A stretch of DNA of 64,000 bases from an uncultured Bradyrhizobium sp. (lineage in GTDB: Bacteria > Pseudomonadota > Alphaproteobacteria > Rhizobiales > Xanthobacteraceae): NCBI RefSeq assembly GCF_936943645.1, contig NZ_CAKZJO010000083.1, positions 1 to 64,000 of the forward strand. The letters are read 5' to 3'. The first letter of the stretch is position 1; each line of letters opens with the position of its first letter. The notes beneath the pieces were generated by a model. The model was not told the origin of the DNA. It saw only the letters and a list, made by a program, of their open reading frames with translations, and ran no database searches. Both the position numbers and the translations under genes were made by a program. Below, one piece after another: positions 34,348 to 43,624 of this stretch.

Positions 34348-36425
34348 CCTTCGCCGCGCGCGGCGAGCACCGCAAGCGCCGCCGACAGGCGCATCAGCGG
34401 ATCCTCCCATTCGCGCGGGGCACGCTGGCGGAACAGGCGCATGGTCGGATACCACGGGCTGTCCTCGCGCTCGCGCAGCCAGCGCCAGTCGAGCGCGTAA
34501 GGCGTCAGCATCCACACTGGACGGCCGAGCGCGCCGGCGAGATGGGCGACCGAGGTGTCGACCGCGATGACGAGATCCAGGGCGGCCACCGCTGCGGCAG
34601 TATCGGTGAAATCGCCGAGCGCGGGCGCGAGGTCGATGACATCGCCACCGAGCGCGGCCAGTACCGGAGCATCTTCGGGACGCGGCTCCTTCTGCAGGCT
34701 GTAGAGCTGCACGCCCGGCATCACCAGACGCGGCAGCACCGCCTGTGCGGACAATGAGCGCTGCCGGTCGCCCTTGTGCCTGGCATTGCCGGCCCAGACC
34801 ACGCCGACCTTGAATGCCGTCACGTCCGCAAGCGCCGCTCGCCAGCGCGACAGTTTTGCAGGATCAGGACGCAGGTACGGGACGTTCGCCGGCACTGTAT
34901 GAAGCGTCGTGCCGAAGATCCGCGGCAGGTTCATCAGCGGCACCTGCAGATCGAATCGCGGCAGCGGCTCGCCGCGCGCGACCACGGTGACATCGAAGAG
35001 CTGCCGCAACAGCTGGGCCAGCGCAGGCTGCACCTGAAGAACGATCTTTCCGCCGCACGCGGCGACCATCGGCACGTAGCGCACGAAATGCAGGGCATCG
35101 CCCAGCCCGTATTCGGCGAACAGCAGCACGGTGCGGCCGTTCAGCGGCTCGCCCTGCCATTCCGGCTCGCTGAACGAGGGATCGCCGTCCGCGAGCGTCT
35201 TGCATTTGCGCCGCCAGCGATAGGCCTCGAAACCTTCAGCGAAGTCGCCGTTCATCAGCAGGAAATGCGCGTGGTTGTACTGCGCGAGCGGCTGCTCCGG
35301 ATCGAGCGCGACCGCGCGATGCGAGACCGCCAGCGCCTCGTCGATCTCGCCGGCATTGCGCAGCGCGACTGCAAGATTGGCGTGGCCCTTGGCATAGGCA
35401 GGGTCGGCCGCGACCGCACCTCGGTGTGCGGCCACTGCGTCGTCTCCACGCTCCTGCTTCTCGAAGATGATGCCGAGATTGGTCCAGGCCGGGGCGTGAT
35501 CGGGCCTGAGCAGCAGTGCGTGCTCGCAAGCCACGATCGCTTCGTCCAGTGCGCCGAGCTCGGAGAGACAGGCGCCGAGATTGCTTGCGATGACATGATC
35601 CGAGGAATCCCGCGCAAGGCTTTGCCGGTAGATCGTGGCGGCCTCCTGCAGATGCCCAGCCTCATGCAGGACAAGGCCGAGCAGCCGCAGCGCCGGGGCA
35701 TTGTCCGGCGCCAGCGCAAGCGCACGGCGGTACGAGCTGATGGCGTCTTCCAGCGCCCCGCGCCGATAGAGCGCGGCGCCGAGATTGCAGAGCAATCCGG
35801 GATTATCGGGATCGACCTCGAGCGCATGGCGATAGGCCGTCTCCGCTTCGTCGAGCCGCGCCTGGTCCACGAGGAGATTGCCGAGATTGAGCCAGGCGCC
35901 GCGATGGGAGGGCTCTCTTGCAATGACCTCGTGATAAGCCTGTTCGGCCTCCGCGAACCGTTGCTGCCCTGCGAGCATAACGGCGAGATTGAAGCTGGCG
36001 CGGGTCAGATGCGCATCGAGCGCGAGCGCACCGCGATAAGCGGCCTCCGCCTCGTCGAAGCGGGCGAGCTCCCCGAGCGCGACGCCGAGCTTGTTGTGCA
36101 GGCCGGCGTCGCCTGGCCGCCGGATCAGGGCGCGCCGGAAGGCCGCCACCGCCCCCTCCTGCTCGCCCTTCACCGCGAGCGCGTCTCCGAGCGTGACGAG
36201 CGCGGGCGCGTGGTCGGGATCGACGACGAAGATGCGGCCGAGCAGCGCGGCGCCCTCGGCCGCGCGGTCGGTCACGAAGGCGGCCAGGGCGGCCAGATGC
36301 AACGCCGGCACGTGGTCCGGATCGGCCTTGAGAACCTCCGCGCAGAGTGCATCTGCCTGATCCGGACGCCCTGCCCCAAAATGCTCCGCCGCCTCCGCCA
36401 CGATCCGATTCACAGCCGCGCCCAC
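34344..36425 (-). CDS. TPR protein with C-terminal glycosyltransferase-like domain
   Basis: A 693-aa protein. Residues about 1-415 are about ten tetratricopeptide repeats of 34 residues (for example AWLNLGNLLVDQARLDEAETAYRHALEVDPDNP). The C-terminal 265 residues resemble a GT9/GT41-like GT-B half, with VLLFAEYGLGDALHFVRYVPM, FKVGVVWAGNARHKGDRQRS and DLVIAVDTSVAHLAGALGRPVWML, the last being the GT9 nucleotide-sugar signature. No signal peptide is seen, so it is cytoplasmic. Such proteins are common in Bradyrhizobium and may glycosylate proteins or surface polymers. The acceptor is unknown. Confidence 0.88.
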   Translation of the reverse strand: MGAAVNRIVAEAAEHFGAGRPDQADALCAEVLKADPDHVPALHLAALAAFVTDRAAEGAALLGRIFVVDPDHAPALVTLGDALAVKGEQEGAVAAFRRALIRRPGDAGLHNKLGVALGELARFDEAEAAYRGALALDAHLTRASFNLAVMLAGQQRFAEAEQAYHEVIAREPSHRGAWLNLGNLLVDQARLDEAETAYRHALEVDPDNPGLLCNLGAALYRRGALEDAISSYRRALALAPDNAPALRLLGLVLHEAGHLQEAATIYRQSLARDSSDHVIASNLGACLSELGALDEAIVACEHALLLRPDHAPAWTNLGIIFEKQERGDDAVAAHRGAVAADPAYAKGHANLAVALRNAGEIDEALAVSHRAVALDPEQPLAQYNHAHFLLMNGDFAEGFEAYRWRRKCKTLADGDPSFSEPEWQGEPLNGRTVLLFAEYGLGDALHFVRYVPMVAACGGKIVLQVQPALAQLLRQLFDVTVVARGEPLPRFDLQVPLMNLPRIFGTTLHTVPANVPYLRPDPAKLSRWRAALADVTAFKVGVVWAGNARHKGDRQRSLSAQAVLPRLVMPGVQLYSLQKEPRPEDAPVLAALGGDVIDLAPALGDFTDTAAAVAALDLVIAVDTSVAHLAGALGRPVWMLTPYALDWRWLREREDSPWYPTMRLFRQRAPREWEDPLMRLSAALAVLAARGEG

Positions 36426-36530
36426 GATACCGCCCCTTCGAGGTCCGAGATGAGGGTTAAACGTGCAACCCGGGAAATTCCGTCAGTCGGGGTGCCGGCA
36501 AGTCTCCGACGGGCTCGGCACCGGCGCAGA

Positions 36531-36563
36531 AATAAGGGCTGGTCGATGATCTCGACCAGCCCT
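36531..36563 (-). terminator. Intrinsic terminator of dctA
   Basis: AGGGCTGGTCGA (36535-36546) pairs with TCGACCAGCCCT (36552-36563). Read on the minus strand, the stem is followed by TTATTTC. It stands 56 bp beyond the dctA stop. It lies outside the start of the upstream TPR gene, so it separates the two. Confidence 0.8.
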
Positions 36564-36618
36564 CTCAAACTCCCGGGGCCGACGGCGTGGCTGACGCCGT
36601 CAGACTGCAGCTTGCCGA

Positions 36619-37953
36619 TCAGTCCGTCGTGATCGCCGTCTCCATGTCGGTCGGATCGATCCGCTTGGCGAGGTTGGCGTTGAGCTTGTCGCGGTCGAGC
36701 TCGCCCTCCCACCAGGCGACGATCACGCAGGCGACGCCGTTGCCGCACAGATTGGTCAGCGCGCGGCATTCGCTCATGAACTTGTCGATGCCGAGCACGA
36801 TCGCCATGCCCGGCACGAGGCGCGGATCGACCACGGCCAGCGTCGCCGCCAGCGTGATGAAGCCCGCGCCGGTGATGCCGGAGGCGCCCTTCGAAGTCAG
36901 CATCGCCACCACCAGGATGGTCAATTGCTGGCTGAAGCTGAGATCGACGCCGAGCGCCTGCGCGATGAAGAGCGTCGCCAGCGTCATGTAGATGTTGGTG
37001 CCGTCGAGATTGAAAGAGTAACCGGTGGGCACCACGAGGCCGACCACCGACTTGGAGCAGCCGAGCCGCTCCAGCTTCTCCATCATGGACGGCAGCGCGC
37101 TCTCCGAGGAGGAGGTGCCGAGCACGATCAGCAGTTCGTCCTTGATGTAGGCCAGGAACTTGAAGATCGAGAAGCCGGCCAGGCGCGCGATGATGCCGAG
37201 CACGACGAACACGAACAGCGCCGCGGTGGCGTAGAAGGTCGCGATCAGGCCGATCAGGTTGAGGATCGCACCGGTGCCGAACTTGCCGATGGTGTAAGCC
37301 ATCGCACCGAACGCACCGATCGGCGCCGCGCGCATCACGATCGAGATGACGCCGAACACCGCATGGGCGGCGTCGTCGATGAAACTGCGAATGGTGTGGC
37401 CGCGCTCGCCGAGGCTCATGATGGCGAAGCCGAACAACACCGAGAAGAGCAGCACCTGGAGGATTTCACCTTGCGCGAAGGCGCCGACCACGGTGTCCGG
37501 AATGATGTGCAGCACGAAGTCGACGGACTTCTGGCCGGCGGCCTGCTTGGCGTAGTTCGCAACGGCCGCCTCGCTCGCCGCGGCATTACCGAAGCCGGCG
37601 CCCGGCTTGACGAGATTGCCGATGATGAGCCCGATCACCAGGGCGAAAGTCGAGACGACCTCGAAATAAACCAGCGCCTTGACGCCGATGCGGCCGACTT
37701 TCTTGGCATCCTGGATGTGGGCGATGCCGGAGACGACGGTGCAGAAGATGATCGGAGCGATCACCATCTTGATCAGCTTGATGAAGCCGTCGCCGAGCGC
37801 CTTGATCCAATCATTGGTGGCGACCGTCGGCCAGAGCCAGCCGACGATGGCGCCGAGCACGATGGCGATCAACACCTGGACGTAGAGAACCTTGTACCAC
37901 GGCTTTGCTGCGGGCGGCGCGATCGGCGCCCCCGCCATCGTTGTCGTCGTCAT
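36619..37953 (-). CDS. dctA: C4-dicarboxylate/proton symporter DctA
   Basis: A 444-aa inner-membrane carrier of the DAACS family for succinate, fumarate and malate, the carbon sources that feed symbiotic bacteroids. Typical segments are visible: [37 protein letters not shown] (as [11 protein letters not shown]), the re-entrant loop serines in [19 protein letters not shown], and [21 protein letters not shown] with the substrate and cation-binding NLDGT. ATG 37953 has GAGGGGGAG upstream; an ATG six codons earlier is a weaker choice. No dctBD two-component genes are adjacent. Confidence 0.95.
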   Translation of the reverse strand: MTTTTMAGAPIAPPAAKPWYKVLYVQVLIAIVLGAIVGWLWPTVATNDWIKALGDGFIKLIKMVIAPIIFCTVVSGIAHIQDAKKVGRIGVKALVYFEVVSTFALVIGLIIGNLVKPGAGFGNAAASEAAVANYAKQAAGQKSVDFVLHIIPDTVVGAFAQGEILQVLLFSVLFGFAIMSLGERGHTIRSFIDDAAHAVFGVISIVMRAAPIGAFGAMAYTIGKFGTGAILNLIGLIATFYATAALFVFVVLGIIARLAGFSIFKFLAYIKDELLIVLGTSSSESALPSMMEKLERLGCSKSVVGLVVPTGYSFNLDGTNIYMTLATLFIAQALGVDLSFSQQLTILVVAMLTSKGASGITGAGFITLAATLAVVDPRLVPGMAIVLGIDKFMSECRALTNLCGNGVACVIVAWWEGELDRDKLNANLAKRIDPTDMETAITTD

Positions 37954-37977
37954 CGTTTCACTCCCCCTCAAAACACC

Positions 37978-38006
37978 GGGCCAGCCAAGATCAACTTGGC
38001 CGGCCC
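37978..38006 (-). terminator. Probable terminator of bioY
   Basis: GGGCCAGCCAAG and CTTGGCCGGCCC form a 12-bp stem with one mismatch pair and a 5-nt loop. Read on the minus strand, the stem is followed by GGTGTTTTG, a weak T-tract. It lies between the bioY stop and the dctA ribosome-binding site. Confidence 0.6.
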
Positions 38007-38037
38007 TGTCAATTGGAACCGCGAGTTCTTTGCGTGC

Positions 38038-38652
38038 TTACCGACGGCGCTCGATCAGTCGTCGAGCAGCCGGCATCAATGTCGCGCCGAGCGCATTCTT
38101 GACCAGCGAAGCCGCAATGAACGGCGCGATGCCGACCTGCCAGGCTTTGGCAACGCCGAGGCCAAGGCCGAACGCCAGCCAGCCGAAGCCGGCCGCGAGG
38201 ATGACGAGATGGCCCACCGCCATCGCTGCAAACAGCAGCACCACACTGCGATCCCAGCCGCGCTCGGCGAGCCAGCCGGTGACGAAGGCGGCCGCAATGA
38301 AACCGAACAGATAGCCCGCAGTCGGGCCGACCAAGGGTGCAATTCCACCCACCGGCCCTGCGAAGACTGGTGCGCCAAGGGCGCCTTCGGCGAGGTAGGC
38401 GATCATGGTTGCGCTGCCAAGACGCCAGCCATAGGCAGCACCGATCATCAGCACCACCAGCGTCTGCAACGTCATCGGCACGTAAGGCAGCGGCAGGTTG
38501 ACCTTGGCTGACAGCGCCATCAAGGCGGTGCCGAGTGCAACCAGCACGACAGCGCGCAAGCTGCCGACCGTTTCGCCCGGCCGGGTTGGCCACATCAATG
38601 CGGCGAGGGAAAAATGCGGCGCGGCAGCGGTCGGGACAGATCGGTCAGACAA
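38038..38652 (-). CDS. bioY: Biotin transporter BioY (ECF S-component)
   Basis: A 204-aa six-helix membrane protein that binds and takes up biotin, alone or with an ECF energising module. The BioY pattern is clear: LMALSAKVNLPLPYVPMTLQTLVVLMIGAAYG near the N-terminus, GALGAPVFAGPVGGIAPLVGPTAGYLFGFI in the middle and GIAPFIAASLVKNALGA at the end. No BioM or BioN gene is nearby. Biotin is needed by the AccB product encoded 6 kb away, but they are separate transcription units. Confidence 0.95.
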   Translation of the reverse strand: MSDRSVPTAAAPHFSLAALMWPTRPGETVGSLRAVVLVALGTALMALSAKVNLPLPYVPMTLQTLVVLMIGAAYGWRLGSATMIAYLAEGALGAPVFAGPVGGIAPLVGPTAGYLFGFIAAAFVTGWLAERGWDRSVVLLFAAMAVGHLVILAAGFGWLAFGLGLGVAKAWQVGIAPFIAASLVKNALGATLMPAARRLIERRR

Positions 38653-38684
38653 GATGAACTCCGGACGTGGTCGAAAACTGGCGG

Positions 38685-39872
38685 CTATTTAAGCCAGTGA
38701 GCGATCCGGTCAACTGCCTCGCGCATCTCTTCGGGCGAACGTGCATAGGAAAAACGAATGAACGAGCGGCCGTGCACTGGATCGAAATCGACGCCGGGGG
38801 TGGCCGCGACGCGCGCCTGCTCCAGCATCTGCTTGGCGAACTCGAGACTGTCGGAAGTAAAGTTCGAGACGTCGGCATAGAGATAAAATGCACCATCGGC
38901 CGGCAGGAACTTGGTGAGGCCGGCTTTCGGCAATCCCTCGATCAAAATCTGCCGGTTTTCCTGATAGCCGTGCTTGATCGTCTCCATCTCGGCCGCGCCG
39001 TCGAAGGCGGCTTCGGCGGCAATCTGCGAGAGCGACGGCACCGAGATCGACAGGTTCTGCTGCAGCCGCTCGATCGGCCGCACCAGAATTTCAGGTACGA
39101 CCATCCAGCCGACGCGCCAGCCGGTCATGCAAAAATACTTCGAGAACGAGTTGATCACGAGCGCGTGCTCGGAGAGCGCGGCCGCAGTGACCGCCGGAAA
39201 CGCATAATCGAGCCCGTGATAGATCTCGTCCGAGATGAAGCGGATCCCGGCGTCTTCCGCCGCCGCGATCAGGCCAGCGAGCGCTTCGCGGGACATCATC
39301 GTTCCCGTCGGATTGGCAGGGCTGCCGACCAGCACGCCCTTCAGCGGCGCCTTGCGATGGGCCGCGAGCAAGGCCTCGCCGGTCAGCGCGTGGCGCGTGT
39401 CATTGGTGGTCTCGATCAGCACCGGCTCGCAACCGAGCGCGGTGAGGATGTGACGATAAGGCGGATAGCCCGGCACCGTCACGGCGACGCGGTCGCCCGG
39501 CTCGAACATCGACAGGAACGCCAGGATGAACCCGCCGGAGGAGCCTGTGGTCACCACGATCCTGTCAGGGCCGACGTCGCAGCCATGGGCATCGCGATAA
39601 TGGCGCGCGATGCGCTCGCGCAAGGAGGGGATGCCGAGCGCAGAGGTATAATCGATCCGCCCCGCCTCGAGCGCCGCATGCGCCGCTGCAATCGCGGTTT
39701 TGGGCGCCCCGGCTGCGGGCTGGCCGACCTCCATATGGATGACATGGCCCCCGGCGGCCTCGATTCGGGCCGCGGCGGCCATGACGTCCATCACCATGAA
39801 CGGGGGAACATCACTGCGGCGGGAGGGTGAGAGCCACTGCCCCAACCGGTTCCTCAAGGTCGCATCGTGCAT
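38685..39872 (-). CDS. PLP-dependent class I/II aminotransferase
   Basis: A 395-aa fold-type I enzyme. It has the substrate/arginine and dimer region HMEVGQPAAGAPKTA at the N-terminus, the phosphate and cofactor loop VTTGSSGGFILAFLS, the aspartate in RFISDEIYHGLDY, the Schiff-base lysine at 245 in VINSFSKYFCMTGWRVGW, and a final carboxylate-binding Arg in FIRFSYARSPEEM. Length is normal. Substrate specificity cannot be fixed; aspartate or aromatic-type amino acids are usual for this group. It diverges from the M48 protease gene. Confidence 0.92.
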   Translation of the reverse strand: MHDATLRNRLGQWLSPSRRSDVPPFMVMDVMAAAARIEAAGGHVIHMEVGQPAAGAPKTAIAAAHAALEAGRIDYTSALGIPSLRERIARHYRDAHGCDVGPDRIVVTTGSSGGFILAFLSMFEPGDRVAVTVPGYPPYRHILTALGCEPVLIETTNDTRHALTGEALLAAHRKAPLKGVLVGSPANPTGTMMSREALAGLIAAAEDAGIRFISDEIYHGLDYAFPAVTAAALSEHALVINSFSKYFCMTGWRVGWMVVPEILVRPIERLQQNLSISVPSLSQIAAEAAFDGAAEMETIKHGYQENRQILIEGLPKAGLTKFLPADGAFYLYADVSNFTSDSLEFAKQMLEQARVAATPGVDFDPVHGRSFIRFSYARSPEEMREAVDRIAHWLK

Positions 39873-39954
39873 CGATTTCTGCTATTTCGCTGGCGGGTCG
39901 GTCTGTCCGGCCCGGAAAACAGGGCGCTTGCGCCCCAGACTGGCCGCATTGTAC

Positions 39955-39982
39955 GGCTCATAAGGGGTAAGGCTCATAAGGG
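39955..39982. repeat. 12-bp direct repeat in divergent promoter region
   Basis: GGCTCATAAGGG occurs at 39955-39966 and again at 39971-39982, a 16-bp period, between the aminotransferase and M48 protease start codons. It could be an operator or a small duplication. No palindromy is visible. Confidence 0.6.
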
Positions 39983-40064
39983 CATATCGCGTATCCGGTC
40001 CGCCGCCAATCGCCAAAAACCAATCACGAAACTGCTGTCCAGACCGTTTGACCAAGACCGCTTG

Positions 40065-41465
40065 ATGTCGCTCCAAATCGCATTGCGCAAGAAGGCCTCC
40101 GCCCTCACCGCCCTCGTCACGGCTGCGGCAGTCGCGCTGACGCCGTTCTCGGCCGCGCACGCGCAGGCCAAAGGGCCGCCGGTGCTGCGCGACACCGAGA
40201 CCGAGCAGCTGCTGCGCGAGTACACGCGCCCGATCCTGCGTGCCGCGGGTCTGGAGAAGCAGAACATCCAGATGGTGATCCTCAACGACAGCTCGTTCAA
40301 CGCCTTCGTCGCGGACGGTCGCCGTATCTTCGTCAATTGGGGCGCGATCCTTCAATCGGAAACGCCGAACCAGATCATCGGCGTGCTCGCGCACGAGACC
40401 GGGCATCTGGCCGGCGGCCATCTGTCCAAGCTGCGCGAGCAGCTCGCCGCCGCCCAGACCCAGATGATCATCGCGATGCTGCTCGGCGCCGGCGCGATCG
40501 CCGCGGGCAGCACCCAGCGCAGCAGCGCAGGCAACAACGGGCTCGCCAATGCCGGCGCCGCCGCGATCGCCGCTCCGCAGGAGGTGATCCGCCGGACGTT
40601 GCTATCCTACCAGCGCCAGCAGGAGGAGAACGCCGACCGGGCCGGGGTGAAATTCCTGACCGCGACCCAGCAATCGCCGAAGGGCATGTACGAGACGTTC
40701 AAGCGCTTCACCAGCGAGAGCCTGTTCGCCGCGCGCGGCGCCGATCCGTATCTGCAGTCGCATCCGATGCCGGCCGAGCGCGTCGCTGCGCTCCAGGAGT
40801 TCGCGAGCTCCAGCCCCTACTGGAACAAGAAGGACGATCCTGCGCTCCAGCTCCGCCACGACATGGTGCGCGCCAAGATCTCCGCCTTCATGGAGCGGCC
40901 GGAGACAGTGTACCGCCGCTATCCCCAGACCAATGACAGCCTGCCGGCGCGCTATGCCCGGGCCATCAGCACCTATCTGCACGGAGATCTGAGAAGCGCA
41001 CTCACCCAGATCGACGCGCTGATCCAGGTCCAGCCGAACAACCCGTATTTCTACGAGGTGCGCGGCCAGGCCCTGCTGGAAAGCGGCAAGCCGGCAGAGG
41101 CGATCCCTGCCCTGCGCAAGGCTGTCGCACTCTCGAACAATTCACCCCTCATCGAGATGTTACTTGGGCAGGCTCTGGTTGGAACCGATAATAAGGCCTA
41201 CACCGACGACGCCGTTCGGATTCTCCGCGCTGCGGTGGCGCGAGAGCCTGAGGCGGCGCTCGGCTATACCCAGCTCGCGATGGCCTATGGCCGGAAGGGA
41301 GAATATGCCGAGGCCGATCTCGCCTCGGCGCAGGCCGCCTATCTGCGCGGCGACAACAAGACCGCCCGCGAGCTTGCCACGCGCGCGAAAACCCGTTTTG
41401 CCGTCGGCACGCCCGGATGGGTCAAGGCCGACGACATCGTGGCGGCGAAGCCGCCGCGCAATTGA
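40065..41465 (+). CDS. M48 family periplasmic metalloprotease with TPR region (BepA-like)
   Basis: A 466-aa exported protein with signal peptide (ALTALVTAAAVALTPFSAAHA). The M48 domain carries the zinc motif HETGH at 110-114, preceded by QIIGVLA, and the third ligand region QEEENADRAGVKFL. From about residue 285 the helices form tetratricopeptide repeats (ALTQIDALIQVQPNNPYFYEVRGQALLESGKPAEA). This is the layout of BepA/LoiP-type outer-membrane quality-control proteases. ATG 40065 gives a clean signal peptide, while longer starts add a non-signal stretch. Confidence 0.93.
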   Translation: MSLQIALRKKASALTALVTAAAVALTPFSAAHAQAKGPPVLRDTETEQLLREYTRPILRAAGLEKQNIQMVILNDSSFNAFVADGRRIFVNWGAILQSETPNQIIGVLAHETGHLAGGHLSKLREQLAAAQTQMIIAMLLGAGAIAAGSTQRSSAGNNGLANAGAAAIAAPQEVIRRTLLSYQRQQEENADRAGVKFLTATQQSPKGMYETFKRFTSESLFAARGADPYLQSHPMPAERVAALQEFASSSPYWNKKDDPALQLRHDMVRAKISAFMERPETVYRRYPQTNDSLPARYARAISTYLHGDLRSALTQIDALIQVQPNNPYFYEVRGQALLESGKPAEAIPALRKAVALSNNSPLIEMLLGQALVGTDNKAYTDDAVRILRAAVAREPEAALGYTQLAMAYGRKGEYAEADLASAQAAYLRGDNKTARELATRAKTRFAVGTPGWVKADDIVAAKPPRN

Positions 41466-41596
41466 CCACCGTGGCGGCCAAGCCGCTACGCAGTGAAATG
41501 ACTGGAACGACGCCCGAAACCGCGACGTCACGACACCGAGCTTCAAGTCCGCCGGGACGTTTCTCGAAACCTGCTTTGGATAAGAGGATTTTGCCT

Positions 41597-42364
41597 ATGC
41601 CTTCGCTGCGCCTGCTTGCTCCCGCGTTGTTTGCGCTCGCCCTGTTCGGCGCAGCCGTGCCCGCGTCGGCCGACAGTTTCTCCGACAGCCAGCGCACCGA
41701 CATCGAGGCGATCATCAAGAACTATCTCGTCAGCCATCCCGAGGTGCTCGAGGAGGCCATGACCGAGCTCAGCAAGCGCCAGGCCGCGGCCGAGACGCAG
41801 AAGCACGAGGCCAGCGTCGCGCAGAACGCGGAGGCGATCTTCAACTCGCCGCGCCAGGTCGTGCTCGGCAACAAGGACGGCGATGTCACTTTCGTCGAGT
41901 TCTTCGACTACAACTGCGGCTACTGCAAGCGCGCGATGGACGACATGCTCACCATCATGAAGGGCGATCCGAAGCTGAAGGTCGTGCTGAAGGAGTTTCC
42001 GGTGCTGAGCCAGGGCTCGGTCGAAGCGGCCCAGGTCGCGGTCGCCGTGCGCATGCAGGATCCCACCGGCAAGAAATATCTCGACTTCCACCAGAAGCTG
42101 CTCGGTGGCCGCGGCGCCGCCGACAAGGCCCGCGCGCTCCAGGCGGCCAAGGAAGCGGGCCTCGACACCGCGAGGATCGAGAAGGACATCAGCAGCCCCG
42201 AGGTGCGCGCCACCATCGAGGAGAACTTCAAGCTCGCCGAAGCGATGGGCATGAACGGCACGCCGAGCTACGTCATCGGCAAGCAGATCGTGATCGGCGC
42301 CGTCGGCGTCGAAGGGTTGAAGGAAAAGATCGGCATTGCCCGCTGCGGCAAGGCGACCTGCTGA
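41597..42364 (+). CDS. DsbA family thiol-disulfide oxidoreductase
   Basis: A 255-aa exported thioredoxin-fold protein. It has a signal peptide (LLAPALFALALFGAAVPASA), an N-terminal helical extension (IIKNYLVSHPEVLEEAMTELSKRQ) and a thioredoxin domain with active site C107-G-Y-C110 in FFDYNCGYCKRA. The cis-proline segment is NGTPSYVIG. The N-terminal extension with PEVLEEA is typical of the Com1/ScsC-like DsbA group, some of which oligomerise and isomerise disulfides. It forms part of a cluster with the M48 protease (both periplasmic quality control). Oxidase versus isomerase is open. Confidence 0.92.
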   Translation: MPSLRLLAPALFALALFGAAVPASADSFSDSQRTDIEAIIKNYLVSHPEVLEEAMTELSKRQAAAETQKHEASVAQNAEAIFNSPRQVVLGNKDGDVTFVEFFDYNCGYCKRAMDDMLTIMKGDPKLKVVLKEFPVLSQGSVEAAQVAVAVRMQDPTGKKYLDFHQKLLGGRGAADKARALQAAKEAGLDTARIEKDISSPEVRATIEENFKLAEAMGMNGTPSYVIGKQIVIGAVGVEGLKEKIGIARCGKATC

Positions 42365-42393
42365 TCGGCCGTTTTTCATTCACGCATGCGCAG

Positions 42394-42419
42394 AGGCCGG
42401 CTGAAGAGCCGGCCTTTTT
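42394..42419 (+). terminator. Intrinsic terminator after dsbA-like gene
   Basis: AGGCCGGCT (42394-42402) and AGCCGGCCT (42407-42415) form a perfect 9-bp stem with loop GAAG and a run of five T. It is a textbook rho-independent terminator, 30 bp after the stop. Confidence 0.92.
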
Positions 42420-42514
42420 CGTTGGCCGCCAGCTTCGCGGGAATCAGGCGCGAATCCGGCGCCCGCATTCATCTCGCGTTTAAAAAACAAATGCCGCAGG
42501 GCGGCTCATGTTCC

Positions 42515-42539
42515 GGAACAACTCAATTCTGCTTTCGTT
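42515..42539 (+). promoter_or_regulatory. EcfG-type general stress promoter
   Basis: GGAAC at 42515-42519 and CGTT at 42536-42539 with a 16-bp spacer match the EcfG (general stress response sigma factor) promoter consensus of alphaproteobacteria, GGAAC-N16/17-CGTT. The -10 element lies 46 bp before the DUF1236 start. This predicts that the DUF1236 gene is induced by PhyR/EcfG signalling. Confidence 0.7.
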
Positions 42540-42584
42540 GTCGGCGCGGGCAATGACGCAAATAAACACGTGAGGAGAATTTCG

Positions 42585-43397
42585 ATGTTGAACCGCTTTA
42601 TGATTTCGGCTGCCGCACTCGCGCTCGTCGCCGGCACCGGTGTTGCGAACGCACAGGGCACCATGGGCCGCGACGGCGGCGGCAGCGCCGGTGGCGCGCA
42701 GATGCAGCATTCGCAGCCCTCCGGCGGCGCGGCTGAACGTGGCTCCATGGGCAAGGACTCTGCCGCTCCGGAGCGAGGCACCGTGGGCCAGTCCGGCGGC
42801 GCCATGAAGCCCGGCGGAGCCGCCGAGGGCAAGTCGTCCGGCGCGATGGAGAAATCCGGAGCCGCGGAAAAGTCCGGCGGGATGGACAAGTCCGGCACCA
42901 TGAACAAGAACGCGGCCGACGATAAGGCCGGCATGAAGGGCGAGCACGCCCAGGGTGCGCAGGACAAGTCCAAGAGCATGAGCTCGGACCCGACCAAGTC
43001 TGACTCCAAGTCCGGCGCCAAGGACATGAAGGCCGAGGACAACAAGGCCGGCGGCGCCGCCAAGAGCAACAATGCCGAGAACCGCCCGGCCACCACCGAC
43101 AGCAAGTCTCAGACCACGACGGGCAACGCCTCCGCGACCGCGGCTGCCCCGCCCGCCGAGAAGCGGACCGAAATCTCGACGGCGATCAAGTCGACCAAGA
43201 TCGAGGAGACCACCAACGTCAACTTCAACATCTCGGTCGGCACCGCGGTCCCGGCGTCCGTCCACTTCCACCCGCTGCCGCCCCGGATCGTCGAGATCTA
43301 CCCGCAGTGGCGTGGCTATGAAGTAATCTTCGTCCGCGGCCAGTACGTGATCGTCCGCCCGCAGACGCGCGAGATCGTGTACATCATCGAAGGCTAA
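42585..43397 (+). CDS. DUF1236 domain exported protein, low-complexity middle
   Basis: A 270-aa exported protein. A signal peptide (FMISAAALALVAGTGVANA) is followed by a 170-residue Gly/Lys/Ser/Asp/Met-rich low-complexity region (KSGAMEKSGAAEKSGGMDKS). The C-terminal DUF1236 domain has VNFNISVGTAVPASVHFHPLP and YEVIFVRGQYVIVRPQTREIVYIIE. ATG 42585 has GAGGAGA immediately upstream. DUF1236 proteins are typical of Bradyrhizobium and relatives and of unknown function. An EcfG-like promoter upstream makes a stress-induced envelope role plausible. The repetitive middle looks intrinsically disordered and hydrophilic, like desiccation proteins. Confidence 0.88.
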   Translation: MLNRFMISAAALALVAGTGVANAQGTMGRDGGGSAGGAQMQHSQPSGGAAERGSMGKDSAAPERGTVGQSGGAMKPGGAAEGKSSGAMEKSGAAEKSGGMDKSGTMNKNAADDKAGMKGEHAQGAQDKSKSMSSDPTKSDSKSGAKDMKAEDNKAGGAAKSNNAENRPATTDSKSQTTTGNASATAAAPPAEKRTEISTAIKSTKIEETTNVNFNISVGTAVPASVHFHPLPPRIVEIYPQWRGYEVIFVRGQYVIVRPQTREIVYIIEG

Positions 43398-43420
43398 GGC
43401 CGGATACCGGCAACCTCAGG

Positions 43421-43445
43421 GGGCGGGCAGCAATGCCCGCCCTTT
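43421..43445 (+). terminator. Terminator after DUF1236 gene
   Basis: GGGCGGGCA (43421-43429) and TGCCCGCCC (43434-43442) pair perfectly around a GCAA loop. A short TTT follows. It is 24 bp after the stop codon. Confidence 0.8.
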
Positions 43446-43624
43446 GGCGTTGGCCGGCAGCCATGCTTTGGACTGGTTAACAAGCAATTTCCGTAACTTC
43501 CGCACAGGTTTTTGCACCCCGGATGAGGTACCTGAAGCCCTCTGGGAGGCCCTTCAAGGCTTCCCCTCACGCGCTTTGTTACCTATAACCGCCGCCACGC
43601 CGAGCACCTCTTTGCGGGATTGGA

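Noticed and set aside
36925-38511. A 528-codon frame antisense to dctA and bioY
   Set aside because: Spans two real genes on the other strand; Asp/Arg/Glu-rich with no recognisable feature.
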